Source: Lepas anatifera
Taxonomy: Eukaryota > Arthropoda > Thecostraca > Lepadidae
Direction of reading: 5' to 3'
Length of the DNA stretch: 64,000 bases
NCBI GenBank assembly: GCA_034440635.1
Contig: JAOTON010002245.1
Location: forward strand, 1 to 64,000
Made by a program: the position numbers and the translations under genes. Below, piece after piece: positions 1 through 12,018 of the stretch. Below the pieces are notes generated by a model, which saw nothing but the letters and a program-made list of their open reading frames with translations, did not search any database and was not told the DNA's origin. The number at the start of each line of letters is the position of its first letter. The stretch's first letter is position 1.

Positions 1-1026
1 ATTTTGAAATTTCGAAAGGGGCTAGGGTGCCACCTAGCGGCCAAAAGTTTCAATTTTGACCATTTTAGATATACTTTGGATTGGCCGCAGAAGTCGTCTC
101 ATTTCATTAGTGGACTGTTTTGTGACCAAACACTGTTGCGCTGGCCTAAAAGCACATGCATGCCCAATTTCATGGATTTTAGACATCTTTTAGGGGGTGC
201 CTCCTAGCGGTGAAAAAATCAATTTTGACAGTTTTTTACAATTTGTTTCATTAAATGTAGGGACAGAATCATTGTGTATTTTGGTCCAGCTGAAACGAGA
301 TTTTGCGGAATCGACCTCAAGGTACTTGCGAGACGGATTTCATGCATTTTGGATTTCTTTATATGGCACTACCTCGGCGGCCGAGTTAAAAATTTACATT
401 GGCTTCTGTTCATCCATTTTTATTTATTGAGGACACTGGTCCTGCTTGCAGCTAATTTTTTGGGTGATAAACTACCGTTTTACTGTAATTTGATGCCTTC
501 TCGTACACACAAGGCTAAGAACGAAGATTGGACGGACACAAGTTGTGGGGAGCGGACATGGAAACTAATTACTGCTTACACCCGTGGTAGAGTAAGACAA
601 CGAATGGAAAATACGGCTCCCCATATCAAATTTGACGGTTGAGGCTTCTTGAACGGCAGGAGTGTTCAGACGCAGTGGTGAACATGGTGTTTGCCACAAC
701 AGAGTCGAACACAGGTCATCGATCAGCCGCCTGCATCCAAATCCAAAACCGGCTGAACAAGGCTTTGCTCTGGTCTGCGGACAGGCACTAAGTCGGGGAA
801 AAAGTCCACGTCAGTGCTTTCAACAGACTCGATATTGAGAAATTCTGCTTGCCTAACCAATAATTCTAACAAAAACCTACTTACGTTCATTAAACACTGA
901 AGAAAAACGGGCCAAAAATGAACAATATTTCTAAATTGATTATTTATCAAGATAAGCGAAATATGAAAGACGGTTGAGTTTATCTTTCAAATAAACTCAA
1001 CTTCACCAGAAAGTCGCCCGTTCCTG

Positions 1027-1356
1027 ATGGAACTCAAAGAGAACCTCCTTCCAACTGTCTGTCCGAATCAAAGCTGTGATGACCACGAGGAGTTCAGAGA
1101 ATTAGGAATTACTTTCCTTGGCTCAAATAATCCAGATGTATATTTTCGAGCAATGCGTAGAGCTAGATGGATGAGCAGACTGCCTTATGCGATGAAGATA
1201 TGCACGTCCGAGCACCACATTCCCAACGTTCAGGACGAAAAAAGCTCCAACGCAGGAACTAATGTCAAAGCTTTGGCGGTTCGGGACCTTCATCACCTCC
1301 GTCTATGGCTTGTAATTCATGATATGCCAGGACGCAGTGGGTTCCCCATGGCATGA
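1027..1356 (+). pseudogene. Unrecognised 109-codon reading frame inside the hAT-like element (left copy)
   Basis: It starts at an ATG and runs 109 codons. The first third is acidic (CDDHEEF) and the middle holds a short motif RRARWMSRLPYAMKI. The mirror copy in the right arm keeps the frame with only a few substitutions, but its ATG is ACG. The ARWM block vaguely recalls short proteins annotated around repeats in other invertebrates, which I cannot confirm here. It has no signal peptide, no membrane segment and no catalytic motif that I recognise. It may be a fragment of a transposase or of a captured exon. Confidence 0.3.
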
Positions 1357-1600
1357 TCTGAATCTTAATCACCACTTATCCTGTTATGGGGACTGGGTGA
1401 ACGAAGTTGTTGGCACCGGTGCACTGCTGGCTTTCAGCCATCAGCGGTACTTCACCTTAGAGATGGTTCCCTTGCTCTTTTCAGCAACTTGACATCTCAG
1501 CCTGTGCGAAGTCAGCTTGCAAAACGTTTTCTGGTGGTGAAGCTCAAGATCATACCCGAGGCACCTCTCAGTTGTGAAAGAAGTGGGTCCGGGAAACCGT

Positions 1601-1814
1601 GTTTTTATTTTATTTATTTATTTTTTATTAGGGCCACTCCCAACATGCACACTTGCCCAATTACAGGGAGTATTGGCGTGGGTGTTCAAGGATCCTCTCC
1701 ACCGGGTCAAATCGGACACGGAAGGCGGTTTCCGCCGTGGGAATTGAACCCACGTTAATCCATGCTATCCGATCCGAAGACTGGCAACAAAGCCACCAGG
1801 CCACCCCGGCCCCA
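1601..1814 (-). repeat. tRNA-derived SINE (family 1), left arm
   Basis: On the minus strand, a box A-like GTGGCCTGGTGGC is followed by a box B-like GGTTCAATTCC and the unit ends in an AT-rich AATAAATAAA tail (at 1601-1635 on the plus strand). Length is about 214 bp. It is the mirror of the copy at 10108-10321, so it was present before the arms separated or was spread by conversion. Confidence 0.75.
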
Positions 1815-2259
1815 GAGTTCGCAGAGAGTGAGCAGAGAATAAGTTGGTAGACCTGGCTGAACCTGAATCGTGGTCTAAATTCAGACTCCTGAAGCTAGAC
1901 ACCGGGTTCCTAGAGCTGGATGTCAGTGACGGGCCTGACTCATCTACCTACCAGGCAGCAAGGGTAAAGCCCAGGGCCATACATGTTCCCAATGATACCG
2001 CCGTAAAGGGAGGAAAGATGGCCTCGGACTTTCAAACGACAGCGTAGTCTAAGCGACACTTGCAGAACATTCTGCAAGCGGTTGGGAAAAACAGAAAAGG
2101 CAACCTGATCTACGCTCAAGGAAACCGAAACACGAGTAATCTGTGTGCTCAAGAAAGTGGGGTTGTGTGAATAGTAGAAATAGAAACAGTCAAGTGTGAC
2201 TATCAGTGGTCAAAACTAGCGCAACTGAACATGACGTCTTGTCGAGGCCATGAGTTGTG

Positions 2260-2444
2260 AGCGCGGCAGTGGAGTGGTTAGCGCAGTTGGCTTCCACGCA
2301 GCCGACCCGGGTTCAAGGCCCGGTGACTTACTTGAACGAGGAGCAAGCTGGCTCCCCAGAAACCCCTCCAAAAGGGTAAGAGCAGGCGACGCCGTATGAC
2401 CCTGCAGTTGGTGCATCGATAAGCCCCAAAAATCAATCAAACAG
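2260..2444 (+). repeat. tRNA-derived SINE (family 2), left arm
   Basis: Box A-like GTGGAGTGGTTAGCG (about 2270) and box B-like GGGTTCAAGGCCC (about 2310) are followed by a conserved 3' region containing GGCGACGCCGTATGACC and a tail AATCAATCAAA. The insertion is flanked by TGAGTTGTG and TGAGCTGTG, an imperfect target duplication. Related copies lie at 9477-9662, 21379-21529, 56310-56470 and 63152-63333. Confidence 0.8.
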
Positions 2445-5400
2445 GCCGTGAGCTGTGCTATGAATGTCTCTTACAAATCTCGTATTTGTAATCGAAAGAT
2501 CGGTGTAAGTTAATTACAATAATAACATAAGCAATAACCTAAAGTAACATGATTACAATAATCTAAGACATTTCGCGTTAATTTGGAAACATCGGCTCTT
2601 GGCGTTAATCATCGTACATGAGCTTAGCTCCCACAACGGTGCTTTTCATGCAAGGTACTTACGCTGGAACCTTCAAGCATTTCATATATTGATGAATCAA
2701 GATGTTTTGGTCTCAGCATTGTATAACTGGCCTTGTATTGTAATAGGAATAATACCTCAAATCGATGAACGATTGGGTTTCTTTCCCGAAATATCCCAAC
2801 TTAGCCGCCCACTGTGCTCCGGTGAATTTCTAAAATAAGAGGAGGTCGTGTGAGAACTACCAAAAACCATGAAACGGTATGGAAGAAAATGGATGATTTG
2901 ATGAAAAAAACGGAAAAGGAAGATTAAATATTGGTCCGGAAATTTTGAAGGTGATATCTGACACTTGAGAGGAATTTGCAACACAAATTATCGTTGGAAC
3001 TCAACCAAAACTTCTTACTCATTTTTTCATAGTCATTAATTTCTTAAAAACTTAGAAATTAATTTCGGCCACCAGATGTCACTCATTGCCAAAAGTTGTA
3101 AATGCCTTTACCAGATACTTTGACCTACAGAGTAGTTCATAATTACAACAAAGTTCTAATCCAGGATGGTTCAACGATTATTTTCGATAAAAACTCACCA
3201 AAACGCAAAACGTTGCAAACTTCTACCGTCAGGCGGCACCTCTAGCTGGCGTCCAAAATGCGCGAAAGTGGCTGCACAGGTAATTTGGAGGTTGGAAAAC
3301 AGTATTTGACGATCGCTGCCGGTCCTATTTTCTTATAAGTGAAATTTCACGGGAGACCCACGAATATTGTACCGTAAAATTTCCGCAAAGTTTGACTGCT
3401 AGGTTCTAGTTCAACAGATTTTCCGTGCCTGATTTGAGGCCCCATGTTCGAAACAATAAATGTGGACGGGCCGCCAAGTTAATTTACTTAAAAATGAAAA
3501 TATGTTCTGCCGCCCATCAGCTCACAGGCAGCCGCAGACTTCGCCTGAATGCCTGTTCAACAGTGGTTACCGAATTGGCTTCGTTCATTTTCCTGGTAAT
3601 TGGGACAAACCCTCGAGAAAAACATAAACACCCGCAGTGGGAATGCTGGAACGGCACAGAGTGTGGTGCGGGCCGCCCCCGAGGCTCCAGTCCTCCTCTC
3701 ACCGAAGTCAGATCGGTTCACCGAGCCGAACTCCAATACAACAGCGCGCTCCATCACACACCTGTCTTGCTCTGCCAGTCTTTCTGTCGACTTGCGTTAC
3801 AGTTTTGTTATGGTGGCAGGCGTTTTGAAACCGCTTGTTGATTAGATAAAGTTGCCTTCAATAGGTTTGAATAATATTCAACAATATTCGTATCAAAAAT
3901 CTGAAGGGAGAGTTCGATTCACCGTTTCAGTATGATCCCGGTCCATCGCATATCAAATTCAGTATCTATGCTGCCATACTCTGAATTTATCTGAGATTAT
4001 CTCAGAAAGAAATGACGATAAAAAGCGAAGAAAACACTTGGTTTTCGCTCAGGTTCGCCGACTTCCAACATGGGTAAGATATGATAGAAGGTATCCCTGG
4101 CTAATCGGTTAATCGAGCCTTCAGGCACCGGAGTTGGGGCCTCATGCTATTTTGCTTATTCTGTTCGCTAAAATCCGTCAATAGTACGACAAATTTTGTT
4201 ACAAAACATTACGGTGATCATCGACGCACAGTCGTTTTGTTTATTTCCATTTATTTACTTATTATTGCACAGTCGATTTGCTATTGCAGGCTTTCTCGAG
4301 ACAAGTTCGTCAGAGGCCTGCCTTCGATATATCGGGGCGTGGCGGTATGGCAAAACCCCGAGTAAAAATCAAAAATAATAGCTTGATCGTCAGGGTGTTC
4401 CCTTTGGCATTACTGATATGAGCTTCGTTCTCTCAGCAAATTCAGGCTGCATAAATGACGACTGGGACGCCAATCGTAATAGTTTCAGTATTATTATCAA
4501 TTCGAGTGCACCTTGCAACAAAATTTGATCGCCGCGTCAGTTTGCCGGCCGCCGCTCGCCTTTCCCTTCGTGCCCCCTCTCATCAAAGCGGTTGATTCAA
4601 ACGTTCCCCAACTTCAACATAGCTCCAATACCCCCGGCTTATTGTAATGTATGTACTACATCAACAATGCGGAAGTAAGACAACGCATAAATAAGAAGTG
4701 CGTTAGGTATTTCTTTCACTGGGCAACATGACGTGCCAGATAGAGCAGCACGAAGCAAATACCTGCCGGCGCAGCTTCCAGTTGAAGCTCAGGTGAGCGT
4801 TTAGGCCTGCCCTGCAAAACATCACTGATAGCTCGATTATTCACCCCGCCTACATTAAACAGCAAACCCGTAAATACGGTACTGCCAGTGTATCGCACCA
4901 CTGCTGAGGCAATCCGGCCGACTAATAGTATGTTCGGGGAAGTCGAAGACGGTTTGTCTTCTTTCAGCACTCGATCATCAGAGCGCAGCCGCGTCGTATC
5001 GCAAGCTTACTTCCAGCATTGCCGTGAGATGCCGATTACCGCGCCGCGGCCGGGATCCGCGCAGTACAAAATGGGGAGGAGTAGGCGGAGCCTGGGAAAG
5101 CCGTTCGGCGGTGATAAGCAAAGCGTCTCTGTTGGCATCGCGGATAAGAAGGTCAATCGCGCTGGGGATAGACACACGTCGTCAGCTGCCATTGGGACAG
5201 TACCGAATAGAACCGTGACCGAGTAAAAATTGCGCAAACCGGCGGCAGCACAAGAACTGACGGAGCCTGGGAGACCAGCGTATCGTGAATTGTATTTCAG
5301 CTGTAATGCGAAGCAAAAAACAAATGTTTGCGGCAATTCGTTGTTCTCCGCACTGAAAGTGCGGAATGGGACGGGACGATGCCTCATTGGGCCATCCGGG

Positions 5401-5694
5401 CCATGCTCGTGTATTGGTGCTCTTCCCAAATACTCCATTCCTAAAATAACGAAGTTTCTCCTACCTATCTTTCAGTGCTCTGTTCAGCATTTCATACTTA
5501 GGTAAGAGAGATCCGAGCGTTACGGAGCGCCTTTACGGGAAAAATCGTAAAATATAGCGTTACGGAATTGACGCTGAGGGGCCTTCTCTGGCATACTCAG
5601 CTCATACCGTACGGTGCTGCGACAGCATAAAGAGGCGAAGGAATGCCGTTCCTCTTCACGATCCACTCACACCGCCGAGCGGATCGCCTTCTAA

Positions 5695-5748
5695 GATACC
5701 GCTACCTATCCCCCAACAGTTTAGTGGTGGGGGATAGGTAGCGGTGTC
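5695..5748. repeat. Hairpin at the centre of the giant palindrome
   Basis: Bases 5698-5715 (ACCGCTACCTATCCCCCA) pair perfectly with 5728-5745. Three more pairs, one of them G-T, extend the stem to 21 bp around a 12-base loop (5716-5727). This is the symmetry point of the surrounding inverted repeat. Confidence 0.9.
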
Positions 5749-8700
5749 TTAGGGGCGTCAAGGTGACTTCGGCAGTTGATGAGTGGATCAGTGGGGGAGG
5801 GGGAGGGGCAAGCATTCCTTCCTTTATGTCGCCCCCTCTCTTTCTCTCTCGTCACAGCACCATGCAATTGGAGCTGAGCATTATGCCAGAGGCCTCAGGG
5901 GTCGTCCATGAATTCCGTAACGCATATTTTTGCGATTTTCATTGCCCCTTTTTCCATGAAACGCTCCGTAACGCTCCAGACAAACACCCTCTCTCTTACC
6001 CTAGAAATTACGTAATGCTGAAACTAAGAAACGCCCCGCTGGAAAAGATAGAGTAGGAGAAACTTCATTATTTTAGGAATAGGTATTTGGGAAAACACCA
6101 GCCATCTGCCAGAAGCTTTGAGGAGCCATGGCCCGGATGGCCCCCAATAGGGCTGCCAATAGTCCCGTCCCATTCCGTACTTTCAGTGCAGAATTGTATG
6201 ATACCTGAAACATTTGAAACACTTCCGCATTGCAACTGAAATACAATTCTGATGGAAAGTTTGAAGCCGTGTTTGCTGGTCTCCCCGTTTCTACGTCCAT
6301 CCAGTTCTTGTACTTTTACCCGCCAGTTTGCCAATTTTACTCAATCACAATTCCCAATTCCTACAACTGCGGGCGTTGCGTAACGATCGGGACCAACCCC
6401 TCCCCATGTAAAGCTTGGTAACGTAATGGCTTCCCTATCCCCAAGATTTACGTACGGTGGCCCCTAACGACCAGAACCAATTCCCACTTCTATCCACGGT
6501 CTGTAGAGACACTGCTTTTATCCTACCACCAGGCAGCTTCCCAGGCTTCCCTTGGCAACAGCCCTCTCATGTCCCCGGCACAGTCGCGCCGCGGGTCAAA
6601 GTTCAGCCCGCAGCGCGAGCGCGGCCAATCGGCGTCCTCGCGGCAGAGATGCCCCCAGGTAGAAAACGCGGTCACGAGGTACGACGCAGCTGCGCTCTGA
6701 TTGGTCAGGTGCTGAAAGAGATAAACGTCGTCTTCTGACTTCCCAGGCAATACTATTAGTCGAGCGGATGCCTGTGAGTGGTGCGGTACGCAACGAGTGC
6801 CTTTTTAGAGCGGAGCAGAACTGTATTTACCGGGATTTGTGCTGTTTGTGGGACTTAGTGGGGTGAATAATCGAAGCTATCAATTGGTGTTTTGCAGGAC
6901 GAATTTCGCCTCCTACATGAGCTTCAACTTGGGCTTCTGCCGGTAGGTATTTGCTTCGTATATATTCTGCTCTAATCTGGCTGTCAATATGTATTTGCCC
7001 AGTGGGAAGAAATACCTAACACACTTCTTATTTATGCATTTTACTCTTACCACTCCCACGCATTGTTTGATGTAGTACATACATTACAATAAGGCCAGGG
7101 GCGTTGGAACATGTTGAAGTTGGGGGAGGCAGAGGCAGATCCAGCCGCTTGATGGGGGGGAGCACATGTCTGAGAGAAAAAGGCGAAGGCGACGGCCGGC
7201 ATAAACTGGCGCGGGAATCAAATTTTCATTTGCAAAAGGGTACCTTTCGAATTGATAATAATACTGAAAACTGTTTTTCCTGATTGACACGTTATTCCCA
7301 GTCGATCATTTATGCAGCCCTAGTTTGCTGGGGGGGGGGCAGAAGCATATCCAGTAATGCCCAAGGGGCACACCCTGACAGTCAAAATATTATTTTTGAT
7401 TTTTACTCAGGGTTTGCCCTTGCCACCCTGCCCATTGCTATCGGGGCAAACTCTGACAGGAGGGCCCGGTCTCCTCGAAGGGGGCCTGCAATAGCTTTAA
7501 GAGCTCGACTGTGCAATAATAAATAAATAAATAAATAAACAAAACTGCTGAGGAACGGTAAAGGTCGGTAGTGCACCGTACGTGGTTTTGCTAACAAAAT
7601 TTGTCATACTATTGACGAGTTTTGAGAACGGAATAAGCAAAATATATACGCTGGGGCCTTCCAGTTACTGAAACTTTCGATTAACCATTAGCCAAGGGAT
7701 CGCCTCTATCCACTATCTTACCCATGTTTTTAGGAGGTCAACCCGAACCCTGAGCAAAGCCAAAGTGTTTTCTTCCTTTTATCGTCCATTTTTTTCTCTA
7801 GGATGTCTCAAGATAAATTCAGAGTATAGTAGCATAGATGCTGGTTACGACGAATATGCGTGGAAAAGATGGACCATGGCCGGGATCAGTACTGAAACGA
7901 TTGAATGAGGCCTTTCTCCCTTCCAAGATTTTGATACGAATATTGATATTTGAATATTGTTCAAACCTGGTGGGGACGAGCTTTATCTAATCAACAAGCG
8001 GTTTTCAAAGCAGATTTTTTGCCTGCCACCGCTAACAAAACCATAACACAGAAGTCGACAGAAAGACTGTAAACAAGGCAAATTGTGTGATGGAGCCTTG
8101 TTGTTTATTGGGTTCGGCTCAGTGATTGATTGACTTCGGTGAGGGGAGAGAGGGGACTGGAACCTCAAGGGGCAGCCCACACCACCTTGTAGGGCGTTTT
8201 CTGTGCATTCCGAGCGGCATTCTCCCTGCGAGATGTTTTTTATGTTTTTTTCTCGGGGTTTGGTGTCCTAATTACCAGAAAATAGACAAGCCAATTCGGT
8301 GAAAGAAAAGCACCACTGTCAAGAGACGGGCGGCCAAACAGTCAAACGGAAGTCTGCAGCTGCCTGTGAACGATGGGCAGTAGGGTGCATCAAACGCCCC
8401 ATGATTTTCATTTTTTTGATAAATTAGCTTAGCGGCCCGTCACATTTTGTTGTTTCAGACATGAAAACCTCAAATCCCAATTTTTGGGAAAATCTATATT
8501 GGGCTAGGGGTGCCACCTAGCGGTCAAACTTTCAAATTTTTGCAATTTTTAATATTCATTGGGTCTCCCGTGGAAATTTTATTATCATAAAATCGGACCC
8601 AGCAGTGGTCAAATACTGTTTTCCAAGCCCAAATTACCTGTGCAGCCACTTTCGCGCATTTTGGACGCCAGCTAGGGGTGCCACCTGACGGTAGAAGTTT

Positions 8701-9476
8701 GCAACGTTTGGCGTTTTGGTGGATTTTTATCGAACATAATTGTTGAACCATTCTGGATTAGAACTTTGTTGTAATAATGAACTACTTCTGTAGGTCCAAA
8801 GTATCTGGTAAAGGCATTTACAACTTTTGGCAATGAGTGACATCTGGTGGCCGAAATTAATTGCTAAGTTTTTAAGAAATTAATGACTATGACAAAAATG
8901 AGTAAGAAGTTTTGGTTGAGTTCCAACGATAATTTGTGTTGCAAATTCCTCTCAAGTGTCAGATATCACCTTCAAAATTTCGGGACCAATATTTAATCTT
9001 CCTTTTCCGTTGTTTTTCAACAAATAATCCATTTTCTTCCATACCGTTTCATGGTTTTTGGGAGTTCTCACACGACCTCCTCTCATTTCAGAAATTCACC
9101 GGAGCACAGTGGGCGGCTAAGTTGGGATATTTCGGGAAAGAACCCAATCGTTCATCGATTTGAGGTATTATTCCTATTACAATACAAGGCCAGTTATACA
9201 ATGCTGAGACCAAAACATCTTGATTCATCAATATACGAAATGCTTGAAGGTTCCAGCGTAAGTACCTTGCATGAAAAGCACCGTTGTGGGAGCTAAGCTC
9301 ATATACGATGATTAACGCCAAGAGCCGATGTTCCCAAATTAACACGAAATGTCTTAGATTATTGTAATCATGTTACTTTAGGTTATTGCTTATGTTATTA
9401 TTGTAGTTAACTTACACCGATCTTTCGATAACAAATACGAGATTTGTAAGAGACATTCATAGCACAGCTCACGGCC

Positions 9477-9662
9477 TGTTTGATTGATTTTTAGGGCTTA
9501 TCGACGCACCAACTGCAGGGTCATACGGCGTCGCCTGCTCTAACCCTTTTGGAGGGGTTTCTGGGGAGCCAGATTGCTCCTCGTTCAAGTAAGTCACCGG
9601 GCCTTGAACCCGGGTCGGCTGCGTGGAAGCCAACTGCGCTAACCACTCCACTGCCGCGCTCA
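9477..9662 (-). repeat. tRNA-derived SINE (family 2), right arm
   Basis: This is the mirror image of the SINE at 2260-2444. The minus strand carries the same box A, box B, GGCGACGCCGTATGACC core and AATCAATCAAA tail. It sits at the matching position of the hAT-like element. Confidence 0.8.
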
Positions 9663-10107
9663 CAACTCATGGCCCCGACAAGACGTCATGTTCAGTTGCG
9701 CTAGTTTTGACCACTGATAGTCACATTTGACTGTTTCTATTTCTACTATTCACACAACCCCTCTTTCTTGAGCACACAGATTACTCGTGTTTCGGTTTCC
9801 TTGAGCGTAGATCAGGTTGCCTTTTCGTTTTTTTCCCAACCGCTTGCAGAATGTTCTGCAAGTGTCGCTTAGACTACGCTGTCGTTTGAAAGTCCGAGGC
9901 CATCTTTCCTCCCTTTACGGCGGTATCATTGGGAACATGTATGGCCCTGGGCTTTACCCTTGATGCCTGGTAGGTAGATGAGTCAGGCCCGTCACTGACA
10001 TCCAGCTCTAGGAACCCGGTGTCCAGCTTCAGGATTCTGAATTTAGACCACGATTCAGGTTCAGCCAGGTCTACCAACTTATTCTCTGCTCAATATCTGC
10101 AAACTCT

Positions 10108-10321
10108 GGGGCCGGGGTGGCCTGGTGGCTTTGTTGCCAGTCTTCGGATCAGATAGCATGGATTAACGTGGGTTCAATTCCCACGGCGGGAAACCGCCTT
10201 CCGTGTTCGATTTGACCCGGTGGAGAGGATCCTTAAACACCCACGCCAATACTCCCTGTAATTGGGCAAGTGTGCATGTTGGGAGTGGCCCTAATAAAAA
10301 ATAAATAAATAAAATAAAAAC
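10108..10321 (+). repeat. tRNA-derived SINE (family 1), right arm
   Basis: The unit starts with a GC-rich leader, carries box A-like GTGGCCTGGTGGC near 10117 and box B-like GGTTCAATTCC near 10171, and ends in AATAAATAAATAAAATAAAA. The body between box B and the tail includes a roughly 120-bp non-tRNA segment. No master LINE tail match is visible in this window. Confidence 0.75.
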
Positions 10322-10565
10322 ATGGTTTCCCGGATCCACTTCCTTCACAACTGAGAGGTGCCTCGGGTATGATCTTGAGCTTCACCACCAGAAAACGTTT
10401 TGCAAGCTGACTTCGCACAGGCTGAGATGTCAAGTTGCTGAAAAGAGCAAGGGAACCATCTCTAAGGTGAAGTGCCGCTTATGGCTGAAAGCCAGCAGTG
10501 CACCGGTTCCAACAACTTCGTTCACCCAGTCCCCATAACAGGACAAGTGCTGATTAATATTCAGA

Positions 10566-10895
10566 TCATGCCATGGGGAACCCACCGCGTCCTGGCATAT
10601 CATGCATTACAAGCCATAGACGGAGGTGATGAAGGTCCCGAACCGCCAAAGCTTTGACATTAGTTCCTGCGTTGGGGCTTTTTTCGTCCTGAATGTTGGG
10701 AATGTGGTGCTCGGACGTGCATATCTTCATCGCATAAGGCAGTTTGCTCATCCATCTAGCTCTACGCATTGCTCGAAAATATACATCTGGATTATTTGAG
10801 CCAAGGAAAGTAATTTCTAGTTCTCTGAACTCCTCGTGGTCATCACAGCTTTGTTTCGGACAGACAGTTGGAAGGAGGTTCTCTTTGAGTTCCGT
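10566..10895 (-). pseudogene. Mirror copy of the unrecognised reading frame (right arm)
   Basis: This is the reverse-complement counterpart of 1027-1356. The frame stays open over the same length with conservative changes (RSG to GGG near the end, SRL to SKL), and the ATG of the left copy is ACG here. It differs at only a few residues, consistent with recent duplication or with conversion between the arms. Confidence 0.3.
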
Positions 10896-12018
10896 CAGGA
10901 ACGGGCGACTTTCTGGTGAAGTTGAGTTTATTTGAAAGATAAACTCAACCGTCTTTCCTATTTCACTTATCTTGATAAATAATCAATTTAGAAATATTGT
11001 TCATTTTTGGCCCTTTTTTCTTCAGTGTTTAATGAACGTAAGTAGGTTTTTGTTAGAATTATTGGTTAGGCAAGCAGAATTTCTCAATATCGAGTCTGTT
11101 GAAAGCACTGACGTGGAATTTTCCCCCGACTTAGTGCCTGTCCGCAGACCAGAGCAAAGCCTTGTTCAGCCGGTCTTGGATTTGGATGCAGGCGGCTGAT
11201 CGATGATCTGTGTTCGACCCTGTTGTGGCAAACACCATGTTCACCACTGCTTCTGAGCACTCCTGCCGTTCAAGAAGCTCAACCGTCAAATTTGATATGG
11301 GGAGCCGTATTTTCCATTCGTTGTCTTACTCTACCACGGTGTAACCAGCAATTAGTTTCCATGTCCACTCCCCACAACTTGTTTCCATCTTTCTTCGTTC
11401 TTAGCCTTGTGTGTACGAGAAGGCATCAAATTACAGTAAAACGGTTGTTTATCACCCAAAAAATTAGCTGCAGGCAGGACCAGTGTCCTCAATAAATAAA
11501 AATGGATGAACAGAAACCAATGTGAATTTTTAACTTAGGCCGCCAGGTAGTGCCATATAAAGAAATCCAAAATGCATGAAATCCATCTCGCAAGTACCTT
11601 GAGGTCGATTCAGCAAAATTTCGTTTCAGCTTGACCAAAATACACAATGATTCTGTCCACACATTTAATGAAACAAATTGTAAAAAAACTGTCAAAATTG
11701 ATTTTTTCACCGCTAGGCGGCACCCCTAAAAGATGTCTAAAATCCATGAAATTGGGCATGCATGTGCTTTTAGGCCAGCGCAACAGTGTTTGGTCACAAA
11801 ACAGTCCACTTATAAAATGAGACGACTTCTGCGGCCAATCCAAAGTATATCCAAAAATGGTCAAAATTGAAAACTTTGGCCGCTAGGTGGCACCCCTAGC
11901 CCCTTTCGAAATTTCAAAATATTTCATATTTGGACTCACTAGGTCCAAGACAAAAAATTGGGCCGGGCCGCGTAGCTAATTTCAAAAGTCGGGGCGTTTG
12001 ATGCACCCTAATGGGCAG

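Larger units (their letters stand above)
1..3516. mobile_element. Mirror copy of the hAT-like element (left palindrome arm, outer end outside window)
   Basis: This is the reverse complement of 8381-11923 with its SINEs and reading frame in the same places. The inner terminus is degraded: where the right arm has the 20-bp terminal repeat next to ATGGGCAG, the left arm (3495-3525) lacks most of it and runs straight into the shared flank. Identity to the right copy is high up to about 3320 and drops sharply in the last 190 bases. The outer terminus would lie about 90 bases before position 1. Confidence 0.8.
1..12010. repeat. Giant imperfect palindrome (inverted repeat, two arms of about 5.7 and 6.3 kb)
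   Basis: Read on opposite strands, the left arm (1 to about 5715) and right arm (about 5728 to 12010) align in order along their whole length. Pairs I matched by eye include 1-240 with 11690-11923, 1030-1356 with 10566-10895, 2599-2838 with 9088-9345, 4200-4400 with 7370-7550, 4690-4790 with 6930-7020, 4880-4930 with 6745-6800, and 5290-5500 with 6045-6260. Similarity is stepped: the outer 3.3 kb looks about 95 percent identical, while the inner part (about 3330-8590) has many indels and looks nearer 75 percent. The left arm runs off the window start by roughly 90 bases, judged from the right arm. No long reading frame of a known family lies in the inner part. Confidence 0.9.
8381..12010. mobile_element. 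hAT-like non-autonomous DNA transposon, 3.63 kb, complete ends
   Basis: The ends are perfect 20-bp terminal inverted repeats, TAGGGTGCATCAAACGCCCC at 8381-8400 and its complement at 11991-12010. They are flanked by an 8-bp duplication ATGGGCAG (8373-8380 and 12011-12018), which fits the hAT target pattern nTnnnnAn. The terminal 300 bases are weakly inverted-repeated as well: a motif like GGGTGCCACCTAGCGG lies about 115-130 and 280-295 bases inside each end, pointing inward. Inside are two tRNA-derived SINEs and a roughly 110-codon reading frame, but no hAT transposase with its dimerisation domain. Ends and duplication size are seen directly; the hAT assignment is inferred from them. Confidence 0.85.

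Noticed and set aside
5007..5438. 143-codon minus frame in the palindrome
   Set aside because: The mirror arm does not keep the frame because of indels, so it is unlikely to be coding.
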